Below the pieces are notes generated by a model that did not search any database, was not told the origin of the DNA, and was given only the letters and a program-made list of their open reading frames with translations. This document shows positions 36,740 through 46,848 of a stretch of 64,000 bases of DNA, in pieces; positions within the stretch are counted from its first letter, which is position 1, and every line of letters begins with the position of its first letter. The stretch comes from Salinispora cortesiana (GTDB lineage Bacteria > Actinomycetota > Actinomycetes > Mycobacteriales > Micromonosporaceae): NCBI RefSeq assembly GCF_000484695.1, contig NZ_AXVR01000007.1, positions 62,001 through 126,000 on the forward strand, read 5' to 3'. The translations under genes and the position numbers were made by a program.

Positions 36740-39157
36740 ATGGCGACGGCCGACCCGCGCAACTTCGTCCCACCAGGACGGAGCGCGCCGTTCTTCGTCT
36801 TCGTGGCGGTGGTCCTCGCCTTGGCCGCGCTGACCTCGGCGGGTCCGTTGCTGGCCCTTCCCGACCAGGTGTTCCAGCTGCCCGCCGCGTTCTGGACCAT
36901 GGCGGTGCTGGCGGTCGCCGGGGACGCCCGGCCGTTCGTCCCGCCGGGGCGGCGGCAGTCGTCGATGGTGTTTCCGTCCACCTGCTTCACCTTCGCCATC
37001 CTGCTCGGCTGGGGGCTGGGTCCGGCGGTCGTGGTGCAGGCGGTGGCGGTCGTGGTGTCCGGGGTCCGAACGGGGCACGCCAGCTGGCGAATCGCCTTCA
37101 ACGCCGGCCAGTACGCCTGCGCCCTCGCCGCCGCCCACGTTCTCATCGGCCTCGGCCCGGGCGACCTCTTCGGTGGCGGGCAACTGAGCTGGACCGACGT
37201 GGCCGCGGTCAGCGGCGCGATGCTCGCCTGGTTCGTGGTCAACCACGGGCTGGTCAACTCGGCGGTATGGCTGCGTTTCGGGGCGCGTTGGCGGCAGGGG
37301 ATGGGCTTCGAGCTGCTCGCCACCGGTTCGCTGTTGCTGCTTGCGCCGGTGCTGGTCACCGCGGCCCAGGCGAGTGCGGCGCTGGTCCCGCTGGTGCTGG
37401 TGCCGCTGTTCGCGGTCCACCAGATGGCCCGGCTCAGCGGCGAGCAGCAGCAACTCGCCGCCCTCGACCCGCTCACCGGCCTGGCCAACCGGAAGGCACT
37501 GGTCGCCGAGGTCGGCGAGCAGCTCCACCGGCACGCGGAGCGGGCGTCAGCTGGTTCGACGCCGGCCCGAATGGCGCTGCTGCTGCTCGATCTGGACCGG
37601 TTCAAGCACGTCAACGACGCGCTCGGGCACGCCGTCGGCGATCGCCTGCTGGTCGAGGTGAGTGCCCGGCTGACCGAGGTCGCCTATGGGGACCTGGTGG
37701 CCCGGCTCGGCGGGGACGAGTTCGCCATTGTGCTGACCGGGCTGACCGATGTCACCGAGGCACGCGACCGGGCCGACCGGGTGGTGGCCGCGTTGGCCGA
37801 GCCGGTCACGCTGGACGGGCTGCCGCTGGATGTCGGCGGGTCAATCGGGGTCGCGCTCTTCCCCGACCACGGCGAGGACTTCACCACCCTGATGCGCCAC
37901 GCCGACGTGGCGATGTACGACGCGAAGCAGCGCAACGACACGGTCGCCGTCTACGTGGCCGAGTCCGACCACAACTCCGCCGAGCGGCTGGGTCTCCTCG
38001 CCGACCTGCGTCGGGTCCTCGCCTCCGGTCTGCGCCCGGAGGCGGACGGCGGCGGGGTGGACTCGGGGCGTACCGGTTCGCCACTCCCGGTGATCGGCGG
38101 TGACGGCGCGGTGCTGCCCCGCACGGGCGGGCCGAACCCGGGCCGGTGGTCGCTGTGGGGCCGACGGCAGCGCGTCCACCTGGTCCACTCCGACGAGCTG
38201 ATCCAGCGGATCGTCACCGCGGCCGACCCGACTCGCCGCCGCACCATCGTCGGCCCGGCCGGTCCGCCGGCCCCCGGCGGGACCGTTGATCCGCTCGCCG
38301 CCTCCACCGACGGAGCCGGGGGGCCGGAGCCCAGGGCGGCGGTGGGGCGTGCCGGCGGGTTGGCTGACCCGGCCGGTGCGGGTGAGATCACCATGTACTA
38401 CCAGCCGCAGGTCGCCATCGCGACCGGGGAGGTGGTCGGGGTCGAGGCGCTGCTGCGCTGGCGTCACCCCCGGCGCGGGATGGTCGACCCGGAGGAGCTG
38501 ATCCGGGTGGCCGAGCAGAGCGCGGTGATGCGTCTGCTCACCTTCCGGGTCATCGACGACGTGGTGACGCAGCTGGCGCAGTGGCAGGCGGCGGGTGTGC
38601 TCCTCCGGGCCGCCGTGAACGTCAGCGTCCGGGACCTGCACACCGGGGAGATCGCCGACCGGATCGCGGAGCGGCTCGCCCGGCACGGCGTACCGCCGCA
38701 GCGCCTCCAGTTGGAGATCACCGAGGGGGCGTTGATGGCCGACCCGCGGCGGGTGCTCGCCACCATCACCCGGCTGCACCGGCTCGGCGTGGGGATCGCC
38801 CTGGACGACTTCGGCACTGGCTTCTCCTCCCTGCAACACCTGCGGCGGCTACCACTGTCCGAGGTGAAGGTGGACCGTTCCTTCGTGCTCGGGATGACCG
38901 AGGACGCCGACGACGCGGCGATCGTTACCTCGGTGGTCGAGTTGGCCCGGGCGCTCGGGCTACGGGCGGTGGCCGAGGGGGTGGAGGACGAGCGGACCTG
39001 GCGGATGCTGCACGCGATCGGCTGCGACGCGGCGCAGGGCTGGTTCTATGCCCGCCCGATGCCGGCCGAGGAACTCGTCGGCTGGCTGGCCCGGCATCGA
39101 CCGGTCCGCCTGAGCGCGGGCCCGGAGGCCGCCGTCCGGCAGCACCCGGCCCGTTGA
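36740..39157 (+). CDS. Membrane GGDEF-EAL protein (c-di-GMP turnover), with long inserted linker
   Basis: About 805 residues. Eight or so hydrophobic segments fill the first ~230 residues. The GGDEF domain has LDLDRFKHVND and an intact active site [11 protein letters not shown], suggesting diguanylate cyclase activity. The EAL domain has VGVEALLRW, LEITEGALMADP, and DDFGTGFSSL, plus the downstream EGVED, so phosphodiesterase activity is possible. The first EAL strand (normally directly after LLADLRRVLASG) resumes only about 118 residues later at EITMYYQPQ. The insert (38030-38383) is Gly/Pro/Arg-rich and probably disordered. GGAGGT precedes the start closely; a GTG at 36737 is the alternative. 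Confidence 0.92.
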   Translation: MATADPRNFVPPGRSAPFFVFVAVVLALAALTSAGPLLALPDQVFQLPAAFWTMAVLAVAGDARPFVPPGRRQSSMVFPSTCFTFAILLGWGLGPAVVVQAVAVVVSGVRTGHASWRIAFNAGQYACALAAAHVLIGLGPGDLFGGGQLSWTDVAAVSGAMLAWFVVNHGLVNSAVWLRFGARWRQGMGFELLATGSLLLLAPVLVTAAQASAALVPLVLVPLFAVHQMARLSGEQQQLAALDPLTGLANRKALVAEVGEQLHRHAERASAGSTPARMALLLLDLDRFKHVNDALGHAVGDRLLVEVSARLTEVAYGDLVARLGGDEFAIVLTGLTDVTEARDRADRVVAALAEPVTLDGLPLDVGGSIGVALFPDHGEDFTTLMRHADVAMYDAKQRNDTVAVYVAESDHNSAERLGLLADLRRVLASGLRPEADGGGVDSGRTGSPLPVIGGDGAVLPRTGGPNPGRWSLWGRRQRVHLVHSDELIQRIVTAADPTRRRTIVGPAGPPAPGGTVDPLAASTDGAGGPEPRAAVGRAGGLADPAGAGEITMYYQPQVAIATGEVVGVEALLRWRHPRRGMVDPEELIRVAEQSAVMRLLTFRVIDDVVTQLAQWQAAGVLLRAAVNVSVRDLHTGEIADRIAERLARHGVPPQRLQLEITEGALMADPRRVLATITRLHRLGVGIALDDFGTGFSSLQHLRRLPLSEVKVDRSFVLGMTEDADDAAIVTSVVELARALGLRAVAEGVEDERTWRMLHAIGCDAAQGWFYARPMPAEELVGWLARHRPVRLSAGPEAAVRQHPAR

Positions 39158-39311
39158 CCGGCAACCACCTGCCGGCCTCGCCGCCGAGGGGGGAGTCGAG
39201 GCAGCGGCGCCGGGAGGGAGCAATAGACTCGCTGCGGTCACCGCGGGTAGCGCAGCACCGCCCGCGGTCGGCGCGGACAGATCAGCAGGACCAGCCACGA
39301 AGGGGGCACCG

Positions 39312-39617
39312 ATGGCCGCCATCTCCCGCGAGGAGGTCGCGCACCTGGCGCGACTGTCGCGGCTCGCCGTGACCGAGGAGGAGCTGGCAACTCTCGCCGG
39401 CCAACTCGACGTGATCCTCCAGGCAGTTGCCCAGGTCGGCGAGGTCACCGCAGCGGACATCCCACCGACGTCGCACTCCGTGCCGTTGACCAACGTGCTG
39501 CGCGACGACGTGGTGGCGTCGTGCCTGACGCCCGAGGAGGCGCTGTCGGGCGCGCCCGACGCCGCCGAGCAGCGGTTCCGCGTACCGCGGATTCTGGACG
39601 AGGATGTGGCTTCATGA
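39312..39617 (+). CDS. gatC: Asp-tRNA(Asn)/Glu-tRNA(Gln) amidotransferase subunit C
   Basis: The 101-residue small subunit that holds GatA and GatB together in the enzyme converting Glu-tRNA(Gln) or Asp-tRNA(Asn) to the correct amidated form. Typical sequence: [29 protein letters not shown]-like [20 protein letters not shown], and VPRILDED. Its stop overlaps the gatA start by ATGA. Confidence 0.96.
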   Translation: MAAISREEVAHLARLSRLAVTEEELATLAGQLDVILQAVAQVGEVTAADIPPTSHSVPLTNVLRDDVVASCLTPEEALSGAPDAAEQRFRVPRILDEDVAS

Positions 39618-41089
39618 CCGACCTGACCAGCTTCTCCGCCGCTGAACTCGCCGGCCTGGTGGCGCGCGGCGAGTCCTCGGCGGTCGAGGTCACCCAGGCG
39701 CACCTGGACCGGATCTCGGCCGTTGACGACCGGGTGCACGCCTTCCTGCACGTTGACACGGAGGGCGCCCTCGACGCCGCCCGCGAGGTGGATTCCCGCC
39801 GCGCCGCCGGCGAGCCGCTCGGCCCGCTGGCCGGTGTACCGGTGGCGGTCAAGGACGTGCTCACCACGAAGGGCATACCGACCACGGCCGGGTCGAAGAT
39901 CCTGGCCGACTGGCGCCCGCCCTACGACTCCACGATCGTGCGACGGCTGCGGGCGGCCGGCACGGTGATGTTGGGCAAGACCAACATGGACGAGTTCGCG
40001 ATGGGCTCGTCCACCGAATACTCGGCCTTCGGTCCGACCCACAATCCGTGGGACCTGAGCCGGATCCCGGGCGGCTCCGGCGGCGGCAGCTCGGCCGCCC
40101 TGGCCGCGTACGAGACGCCGCTGTCCATCGGTTCGGACACCGGCGGCTCGATTCGCCAGCCCGGGGCGGTCACCGGCACCGTCGGCGTCAAGCCCACCTA
40201 CGGGGGGACTTCCCGGTACGGCCTGATTGCCTTCTCGTCCTCGCTGGACACGCCCGGCCCCTGCGCCCGTACGGTGCTCGACGCCGCGCTGCTGCACGAG
40301 GCGATCGGTGGCCACGACCCGCTCGACTCGACCTCGATCCCCGCGCCGGTGCCGGACGTGGTGGCTGCCGCCCGGCTCGGTGCCAGCGGCGACCTGACCG
40401 GGGTCCGGCTGGGCGTGGTCCGGGAGTTCGCCGGGGAGGGCGCCGAGCCGGGCGTGCTGGCGGCCTTCCGGGCGGCGGTGGAGACGCTCACCAAGCTGGG
40501 CGCCGAGGTCGTCGAGGTCTCCTGCCCGCACTTCCAGTACGCGCTGCCGGCCTACTACCTGATCGCCCCGAGCGAGTGCTCGTCGAACCTGGCTCGCTTC
40601 GACGGGGTCCGGTTCGGCCTGCGGGTCGGTGACGACGGCACCCGGTCGCTGGAGGAGGTCATGTCGGCGACCCGGGAGGCCGGTTTCGGCCCGGAGGTCA
40701 AGCGCCGGGTCATGCTCGGCACGTACGCCCTCTCGTCGGGCTACTACGACGCGTACTACGGTCAGGCGCAGAAGGTTCGCACCCTGATCAGCCGGGACTT
40801 CACCACCGCCTTCGACCAGGTCGACGCCCTGATCTCGCCGACGACGCCGTTCGTCGCGTTCCCGGTCGGGGCGCGCACCGCCGACCCGTACCAGATGTAC
40901 CTGGCCGACCTGTTCACCATTCCGAGCAACCTGTACGGCGGGCCGGGCATCTCGGTGCCCTGCGGCCTCGCCGACGGGCTCCCGGTCGGCCTGCAGGTCA
41001 TGGCACCGACGATGGCCGACGACCGGATGTACCGGGTCGCGGCCGCGCTGGAGAGCGCCGTCGGCCCGTTCACCCCACCGGCACTGTGA
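39614..41089 (+). CDS. gatA: Aspartyl/glutamyl-tRNA amidotransferase subunit A
   Basis: A 491-residue amidase-signature subunit that frees ammonia from glutamine. The catalytic Ser-cisSer-Lys set is visible: the Lys in [12 protein letters not shown] and the serine-rich [30 protein letters not shown]. The C-terminal segment [11 protein letters not shown] is typical. The ATG overlaps the gatC stop, and gatB begins 13 bp downstream, so the three are cotranslated. Confidence 0.97.
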   Translation: MTDLTSFSAAELAGLVARGESSAVEVTQAHLDRISAVDDRVHAFLHVDTEGALDAAREVDSRRAAGEPLGPLAGVPVAVKDVLTTKGIPTTAGSKILADWRPPYDSTIVRRLRAAGTVMLGKTNMDEFAMGSSTEYSAFGPTHNPWDLSRIPGGSGGGSSAALAAYETPLSIGSDTGGSIRQPGAVTGTVGVKPTYGGTSRYGLIAFSSSLDTPGPCARTVLDAALLHEAIGGHDPLDSTSIPAPVPDVVAAARLGASGDLTGVRLGVVREFAGEGAEPGVLAAFRAAVETLTKLGAEVVEVSCPHFQYALPAYYLIAPSECSSNLARFDGVRFGLRVGDDGTRSLEEVMSATREAGFGPEVKRRVMLGTYALSSGYYDAYYGQAQKVRTLISRDFTTAFDQVDALISPTTPFVAFPVGARTADPYQMYLADLFTIPSNLYGGPGISVPCGLADGLPVGLQVMAPTMADDRMYRVAAALESAVGPFTPPAL

Positions 41090-41102
41090 GGCAGGAGCAC
41101 CG

Positions 41103-42602
41103 ATGACGACGACACTGCCCGCGTACGACGAGGTCGTCGCGCGCTACGAGCCGGTGATCGGCCTGGAGACCCACGTCGAGTTGGGCACGAACACCAAGAT
41201 GTTCTGTGGCTGCCCGACCGACTTCGGTGGGGCGCCGAACACCCGGGTCTGTCCGGTCTGCCTGGGGCTGCCCGGCTCGCTCCCGGTGGCCAACCGGGCG
41301 GCCGTGGAGGCGACCATCCGGATCGGGCTCGCGCTGAACTGCTCGATCGCCCAGTGGTGCCGGTTTGCCCGGAAGAACTACTACTACCCGGACATGCCGA
41401 AGAACTACCAGATCAGCCAGTACGACGAGCCGCTCTGCGTGGACGGTTACCTGGATGTCGAGGTGAACGGCGAACCGGTGCGGATCAGCATCGAACGGGT
41501 ACACATGGAGGAGGACACCGGCAAGACCCTGCACGTGGGCGGGGCCACCGGCCGCATCCACGGCGCGACCGAGTCGCTGGTCGACTACAACCGGGCCGGT
41601 ATCCCGCTGGTCGAGATCGTCACCAAGCCGATCCCCGGCGCCGGTGCGATGGCGCCGGAGGTGGCCCGGGCGTACGTCACCGAGCTGCGCGATGTGCTCC
41701 GCTCGCTCGGCGTCTCCGACGTACGGATGGAGGAGGGGTCGCTGCGCTGCGACGTCAACACCTCCCTCAACCTCCCCGGTGAGCAGTGGGGCACCCGTAC
41801 CGAGACGAAGAACGTCAACTCGCTGCGATCGGTGGAGCGCGCGGTGCGCTCGGAGATGATCCGGCAGGCGTCGGTGCTCGCGGCCGGTGGCCGGATCACC
41901 CAGGAGACCCGGCACTTCCACGAGGACACCGGGGACACCACCTCCGGCCGGTCCAAGGAGACCGCGACCGACTACCGGTACTTCCCGGAGCCGGACCTGG
42001 TGCCGATCGCGCCGGACCCGACCTGGGTGGCCGAGTTGAAGGCCGCGCTGCCGGAGCTGCCGCGGCTGCACCGGCGTCGGCTTCAGCAGGAGTGGGGCCT
42101 GTCCGACCTGGACATGCAGTCGATCCTGAACGCGGGCGCGGTCGAGCTGATCGAGGCGACCATCGCGGCGGGCACCACCCCGACCGCCGCCCGCAAGTGG
42201 TGGCTGGGCGAGCTGTCCCGCCGGGCCAACGAGACCGGGGCGGAGCTGGCCGACATCGGCGCCACCCCGGAGCAGGTCGCCGAGTTGCAGGGCCTGGTTG
42301 ACGCCGGCAAGCTCACCGACAAGCTGGCCCGTACGGTGCTGGAGCACGTGGTCGCGGGAGAGGGCTCGCCGGCCAAGATCATGGCTGACCGCAATCTGGA
42401 GGTGGTCTCCGACACCGGCGCGCTGACCGCGGCGGTGGACGAGGCGATCGCCGCCAACCCCGCCATCGCCGACAAGGTCCGCGGCGGCAAGGTGGCCGCG
42501 GCCGGTGCCTTGGTCGGCGCGGTTATGAAGACCACCCGTGGCCAGGCTGACGCAAAGACCGTGCGTGAGCTGATCCTGGAGCGCCTCGGCGTCCAGGGCT
42601 GA
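41103..42602 (+). CDS. gatB: Aspartyl/glutamyl-tRNA amidotransferase subunit B
   Basis: A 499-residue subunit that binds the misacylated tRNA and activates the acyl group. Motifs: [20 protein letters not shown] and [14 protein letters not shown] (zinc cysteines), [20 protein letters not shown], and the C-terminal YqeY-like domain ([18 protein letters not shown]). A terminator hairpin follows ten bases after the stop. Its presence with GatCA means that glutaminyl-tRNA or asparaginyl-tRNA is made by the indirect route. Confidence 0.97.
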   Translation: MTTTLPAYDEVVARYEPVIGLETHVELGTNTKMFCGCPTDFGGAPNTRVCPVCLGLPGSLPVANRAAVEATIRIGLALNCSIAQWCRFARKNYYYPDMPKNYQISQYDEPLCVDGYLDVEVNGEPVRISIERVHMEEDTGKTLHVGGATGRIHGATESLVDYNRAGIPLVEIVTKPIPGAGAMAPEVARAYVTELRDVLRSLGVSDVRMEEGSLRCDVNTSLNLPGEQWGTRTETKNVNSLRSVERAVRSEMIRQASVLAAGGRITQETRHFHEDTGDTTSGRSKETATDYRYFPEPDLVPIAPDPTWVAELKAALPELPRLHRRRLQQEWGLSDLDMQSILNAGAVELIEATIAAGTTPTAARKWWLGELSRRANETGAELADIGATPEQVAELQGLVDAGKLTDKLARTVLEHVVAGEGSPAKIMADRNLEVVSDTGALTAAVDEAIAANPAIADKVRGGKVAAAGALVGAVMKTTRGQADAKTVRELILERLGVQG

Positions 42603-42612
42603 CGTGCGAGGG

Positions 42613-42644
42613 CAGGCCCTCCGGCTGGTACGGCGGAGGGCCTG
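42613..42644 (+). terminator. Terminator hairpin after gatCAB
   Basis: CAGGCCCTCCG (42613-42623) and CGGAGGGCCTG (42634-42644) form a perfect 11-bp stem with a 10-nt loop directly after gatB. Confidence 0.75.
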
Positions 42645-42688
42645 ACCCCGTGCCCACCCCCTCGGAGGGCGCCAACGGCGGCGCCCGG

Positions 42689-45058
42689 ATGGAGTCCCCC
42701 GTGAACCAGCACGACCTCGATGTCCTCGACGAGATCCAACGCCGGGTGCTGTGGCTCGCCACCCGTATCGTGGACGCGGCCAACCACGACCGGGACACCG
42801 GCGACGGGGTGAAGGTCGGCGGGCATCAGGCGTCGAGCGCCTCGCTGGTCACCGCGATGACGGCGCTGTGGTTCGCGCACCTCGGCGCCGAGGACCGGGT
42901 CGCGGTGAAGCCGCACGCCTCCCCGGTGTTCCACGCCATCCAGTACCTGCTCGGCAACCTGGACCGGTCGTACCTGACCCGGCTGCGCGCCCGGGGTGGC
43001 CTCCAGTCGTACCCGTCCCGGACGAAGGACCCGGACGAGGTCGACTTCTCCACCGGCTCGGTGGGCCTGGGCGCGGCGGCGCCGCTCTTCGCGGCGGTTA
43101 CCCGCCGCTACGTGGACGCGCACTTCGGTGCCCGTCCCCGGTCCCGGTTCGTCGCCCTCCTCGGCGACGCCGAACTGGACGAGGGCAACATCTGGGAGGC
43201 GGTCGCCGACCCCGCCACCACCGGGCTGGGCAACGTGATGTGGCTGGTCGACTTCAACCGCCAGTCGCTGGACCGGGTGGTTCCGGGCATCCGGATCAAC
43301 CAGTGGCGGGGCCAGTTCGAGGCCGCGGGCTGGCACGTCGTGGAGGTCAAGTACGGTCGCCGGCTCGCTGCCGCGTACACCCGTCCGGGCGGGGCGGCGT
43401 TGCGGGACTGGATCGACGCCATGCCGAACGAGCAGTACCAGTCGCTCTTCGGCCTCGCCGGGCCGCTGCTGCGTAAGCAGTTCCTCGACGGCGCGCCGGC
43501 GGGGATCGCGGAGTTCATCGCTGACATCCCCGACGACGAACTGGGGCCGCTCGTCACCGACCTCGGCGGGCACGACCTGGCGGCGATGCTGGATGCCTAC
43601 GCCCAGTGCGACGCGGTCATCGACCGGCCCAGCGTGGTCTTCGCGTACACGGTGAAGGGCTGGGGGCTGCCGATGGCCGGCAACCCGCGGAACCACTCGG
43701 CGCTGCTCACCACCGCGCAGGTGGACGCGTTGCGGGCCGCGCACGGCCTTACCGGGGAGACCGAGTGGGACCGGCTCGACCCGGCGTCGGCGGCCGGTGT
43801 CCGGGCCGGGGAGCGCCGGGAGGCGCTGTCCCGGGCACCACGCACGCGGGCGCTGGGCGTCAGCGTTCCGGAGACGACCCGGGTACGCGCGAACAAGCCG
43901 GTCTCCACCCAGGAGATCTTCGGCCGGGTCCTGGTCGACCTGGCCCGTGACCCGCAGGTCGGGCGCTACCTCGTCACCACCGCACCGGATGTGGCCACCT
44001 CGACCAATCTGGCCGGGTTCATCAACCGGTCCGGCGTGTTCGCGCCCACCTCGCAGCGGGCGTGGTCCGAGGACCGGATGCTGCGGTGGACGGAGAGCCC
44101 GGCCGGCCAGCACATCGAGCTGGGCATCTCGGAGATGAACCTGTTCCTGCTGCTCGGGCAGCTCGGCCTGGCCTGGGATCACTCCGGGCAGCCGCTGCTG
44201 CCGGTGGGCACCGTGTACGACCCGTTCGTGCTGCGGGGCCTGGACGCCTTCCTCCACGGCACCTACTCCGGCGCCCGGTTCGTGGTCGCGGGCACTCCCT
44301 CGGGAGTCACCCTCGCGCCCGAGGGGGGCGCGCACCAGTCGACGCTCACCGCCAGCGTCGGCCTGGAACTGCCCGGGGTCACCTTCGTCGAGCCGGCCTA
44401 CGCCACCACCCTGGACTGGCTGCTCTGTGACGCGTTGGGGCAGATCGCCGGGGGAGCGGCGCCGGCCGTGACCGCCACGCCCGGAGAGGACGGCGGATAC
44501 TACTTCCGGCTCAGCACCCGCCCGGTTGACCAGGCTCCGTTCGCGGCCGCCCGGAGTCGGCTCGGCGACGCGGTGCTGCGTCGGCAGGTGCTCGCCGGCG
44601 CCTATCGGCTGGTCGACGCCCACCAGGCGTACCCGCAGCTCGCCGACGCCCCGGTCGTGCAACTCGCCGCCTCCGGCGCGGTCCTGCCCGAGGTGCTCGC
44701 CGCCGCGGCCGAGTTGGCCGAGGAGGGGATCGCCGCGCACGTCGTGGACGTCACCAGCCTGGACCGCCTCTACCGGGCCTGGCAGCGCACCCTGCGCCAG
44801 GGGGTCCGCACCGCCACCGTGCCGAGCGTTCCGGGTGCGCTGCGGTCGGCCTTCGTCGACCGGGTGCCGGTGGTCACTGTGCACGACGCCGCGTCGCACG
44901 CGATGGCGTGGCTCGGCTCGGCGGTCGGCGCCCCGGCCGTGCCTCTCGGCGTGGACGAGTTCGGTCAGTCCGGCAGCGTCGCCGAGCTGTACGAGCTACA
45001 CGACCTGTTGCCGGGCAGCATCGTCAACGCCGCCCTCGCCGCGCTCTCCCTGCGCTGA
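42689..45058 (+). CDS. Transketolase-superfamily enzyme, AceE-like pyruvate dehydrogenase E1
   Basis: About 789 residues, built as a homodimeric 2-oxoacid dehydrogenase E1 or transketolase. The N-terminal ThDP domain has GHQASSASLVTAMTALWF, DFSTGSVGLGAAAP, GDAELDEGNIWEA and DFNRQSLDR, like AceE. A middle pyrimidine-binding domain (EDRMLRWTESPAGQHIELGI) and the C-terminal VDEFGQSGSVAELYEL domain, where AceE ends similarly, follow. It is shorter than typical AceE (~890-920). Several starts are possible (GTG 42650, ATG 42689, GTG 42701). No E2 or E3 gene is adjacent, so the exact reaction is uncertain; pyruvate or another 2-oxoacid is the likely substrate. Confidence 0.85.
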   Translation: MESPVNQHDLDVLDEIQRRVLWLATRIVDAANHDRDTGDGVKVGGHQASSASLVTAMTALWFAHLGAEDRVAVKPHASPVFHAIQYLLGNLDRSYLTRLRARGGLQSYPSRTKDPDEVDFSTGSVGLGAAAPLFAAVTRRYVDAHFGARPRSRFVALLGDAELDEGNIWEAVADPATTGLGNVMWLVDFNRQSLDRVVPGIRINQWRGQFEAAGWHVVEVKYGRRLAAAYTRPGGAALRDWIDAMPNEQYQSLFGLAGPLLRKQFLDGAPAGIAEFIADIPDDELGPLVTDLGGHDLAAMLDAYAQCDAVIDRPSVVFAYTVKGWGLPMAGNPRNHSALLTTAQVDALRAAHGLTGETEWDRLDPASAAGVRAGERREALSRAPRTRALGVSVPETTRVRANKPVSTQEIFGRVLVDLARDPQVGRYLVTTAPDVATSTNLAGFINRSGVFAPTSQRAWSEDRMLRWTESPAGQHIELGISEMNLFLLLGQLGLAWDHSGQPLLPVGTVYDPFVLRGLDAFLHGTYSGARFVVAGTPSGVTLAPEGGAHQSTLTASVGLELPGVTFVEPAYATTLDWLLCDALGQIAGGAAPAVTATPGEDGGYYFRLSTRPVDQAPFAAARSRLGDAVLRRQVLAGAYRLVDAHQAYPQLADAPVVQLAASGAVLPEVLAAAAELAEEGIAAHVVDVTSLDRLYRAWQRTLRQGVRTATVPSVPGALRSAFVDRVPVVTVHDAASHAMAWLGSAVGAPAVPLGVDEFGQSGSVAELYELHDLLPGSIVNAALAALSLR

Positions 45059-45095
45059 CAACGGGGAGCGGGCCGCCAGGACACCTGGCCCGATC

Positions 45096-45124
45096 GCTGA
45101 TCGCCGGCTCGTCCGGCGGTCAGC
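45096..45124. terminator. Bidirectional hairpin between convergent genes
   Basis: Arms 45096-45107 and 45113-45124 pair over 12 bp with one G-T wobble. The right arm includes the stop codon of the minus-strand metallophosphoesterase gene. Confidence 0.65.
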
Positions 45125-46697
45125 GGGTCGGGGTGGGGGTGACCGGGGCCGGTGCTCCGGCCTTCGGGTCCTCCACGAGGTGTCGTTCGAGGTTCACCTG
45201 GGCCTGGCCGGTGCCGCCGACAGTGATGTCGTCATACGCCTGGAGCAGCTTCTCCTCGTCGAAGTAGAGGACGGTCATCGACAGCGGGGTGGGCTCTTCG
45301 CCCTCCAACCCGCGCAGGCCGGCGCCACCGGTCGAACCCTGCACCATCAGCAGGGTGGGGGTTTGGTCCGGCTGCTGGGGCAGCCGGTACACCTCGCGGT
45401 TGTGGGTGTGTCCGGCGAGTACCAGCGGGGTGGCACCGGAGAGTGGCCCCGCCGACGCGGGATCGTGGACCAGCGCCAGGTCCACCGGCCGGGGCGCGCT
45501 GCGGGCGGTGGCTGCCAACTGGTCGCCGGCGTCGATGAGCTGGTCGGCGGTCTCCCCGGTCAGGCCGCTGCCCGCCGGTGAGGTGCTCTTGTCCGGCGTG
45601 AAGCGCGGGTCTCCGATGCCGGCGATGGTCAGCCCGGCGACGACGGTGGTCGTGTTGTCCAACACGATGGCGTTGCGCTGCTGGGCCACCGCTGCGGTCG
45701 TGCCCCCCGAGTCGTGGTTGCCGCGGATGTAGACGTAGGGCTTGCGGAGGAGCCCGATTGAGGCGACGTAGTTCGCCTCCGGTTCGCTGCCCCAGTCGGT
45801 GATGTCACCGGTGTCGACCACGACGTCGATTCCGAACTGTTCGACCACGGTCCGGATGACCTGCCAGGCAGCGGGGTTCAGGTGCAGGTCGGAGATGTGC
45901 AGCACCCGGGTGGTGCCGGGCTGCGGCTCGAAGACCGGCAGCTCCGAGACGGTGGAGTAGAGCTGGCTGACGTTGCCGACCAGGCGTTGGAGCTGCTCGG
46001 CGTAGCGGGTGTAGTCGTTGGCGATCCGCTGGACGTCGCCGACGAGCGCCGGCGCGTTGACCAGGAGCCCTTCGTAGCGGGGCTCTTCGATCGCCTGTGG
46101 TCGCAGGGTGGCCGCCGCGGTGCCCAGGCTGCCGGTGGCGATCACGAGCGCGAGCGCCCCCGCCCAGGCCGTACGGCGGGTGTCGCGGAACACCAGCAGG
46201 GCCAGCAGCAGGGTGACCAGCACCGTCGCGGCGACGGTACGGACAGCGAGGCGCAGGATGCCCTCGCGGACGTCGTCCACGGCGGTCTGGCTCGCCCGGT
46301 TGAGGCTCTCCGGGTCGTGCAGCAGCGCCTCGGTGCGGTCCTGGTCGAGGGCGCCGAACCGCACGGTCAGCTGGGTCGGGCCGTCGTGACTGTCGAGCAG
46401 CAGCGCGCCGAGCGGCGGTATGTCGAAGGTGGTGCCGCCGTGCAGGGTCGGGGTCACCGTCAGATCCGCCTGAAACGGCCCGACCTCGGTGCTGACCCGG
46501 CCGCCGGCCAGCGTGCCGATCAACACCCCGGCCAGGGTTACGGCGAGTACGGCCAGGGTCATTCCGACGGCTCGCAGCGTCCGCCGCGTCGAACGGCCGT
46601 CGGCTGGCCGGTGCCGCAGCCGGAACCACCGACTCCAGCCCGTCTCCGGCGGCTGGCCGCCTCGGCTGTCCTGCTGCTCGTTCTCCTGACCGTCCAT
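45120..46697 (-). CDS. Membrane metallophosphoesterase
   Basis: A 525-residue protein. An acidic N-terminal tail is followed by a membrane segment (GMTLAVLAVTLAGVLIGTLAGG), an extracellular-type beta region, and a second hydrophobic pair (VLVTLLLALLVF; GALALVIATGSLGTAAATL). The calcineurin-like phosphoesterase domain then shows all the metal-binding blocks: HISDLHL (D-x-H), VVDTGDITDW, YIRGNHDS and LAGHTHN. It is thus a two-metal phosphoesterase anchored in the membrane, probably with the catalytic domain outside. Substrate unknown. The neighbours are unrelated. Confidence 0.88.
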   Translation of the reverse strand: MDGQENEQQDSRGGQPPETGWSRWFRLRHRPADGRSTRRTLRAVGMTLAVLAVTLAGVLIGTLAGGRVSTEVGPFQADLTVTPTLHGGTTFDIPPLGALLLDSHDGPTQLTVRFGALDQDRTEALLHDPESLNRASQTAVDDVREGILRLAVRTVAATVLVTLLLALLVFRDTRRTAWAGALALVIATGSLGTAAATLRPQAIEEPRYEGLLVNAPALVGDVQRIANDYTRYAEQLQRLVGNVSQLYSTVSELPVFEPQPGTTRVLHISDLHLNPAAWQVIRTVVEQFGIDVVVDTGDITDWGSEPEANYVASIGLLRKPYVYIRGNHDSGGTTAAVAQQRNAIVLDNTTTVVAGLTIAGIGDPRFTPDKSTSPAGSGLTGETADQLIDAGDQLAATARSAPRPVDLALVHDPASAGPLSGATPLVLAGHTHNREVYRLPQQPDQTPTLLMVQGSTGGAGLRGLEGEEPTPLSMTVLYFDEEKLLQAYDDITVGGTGQAQVNLERHLVEDPKAGAPAPVTPTPTR

Positions 46698-46848
46698 GCT
46701 GAAATTCTGACTCGCCCGGTCGATAGGCTCGGGAAAATCTGGGCCGGGTGTTGCCAGCTGTCGGCTTTATCTGACCCAGCTGTCGGCTTTGTCCGTATTT
46801 ATGGTTGACCAAACCGGCTTCGTGGTCAGCTCTTTCCGGTTCTCGCGG

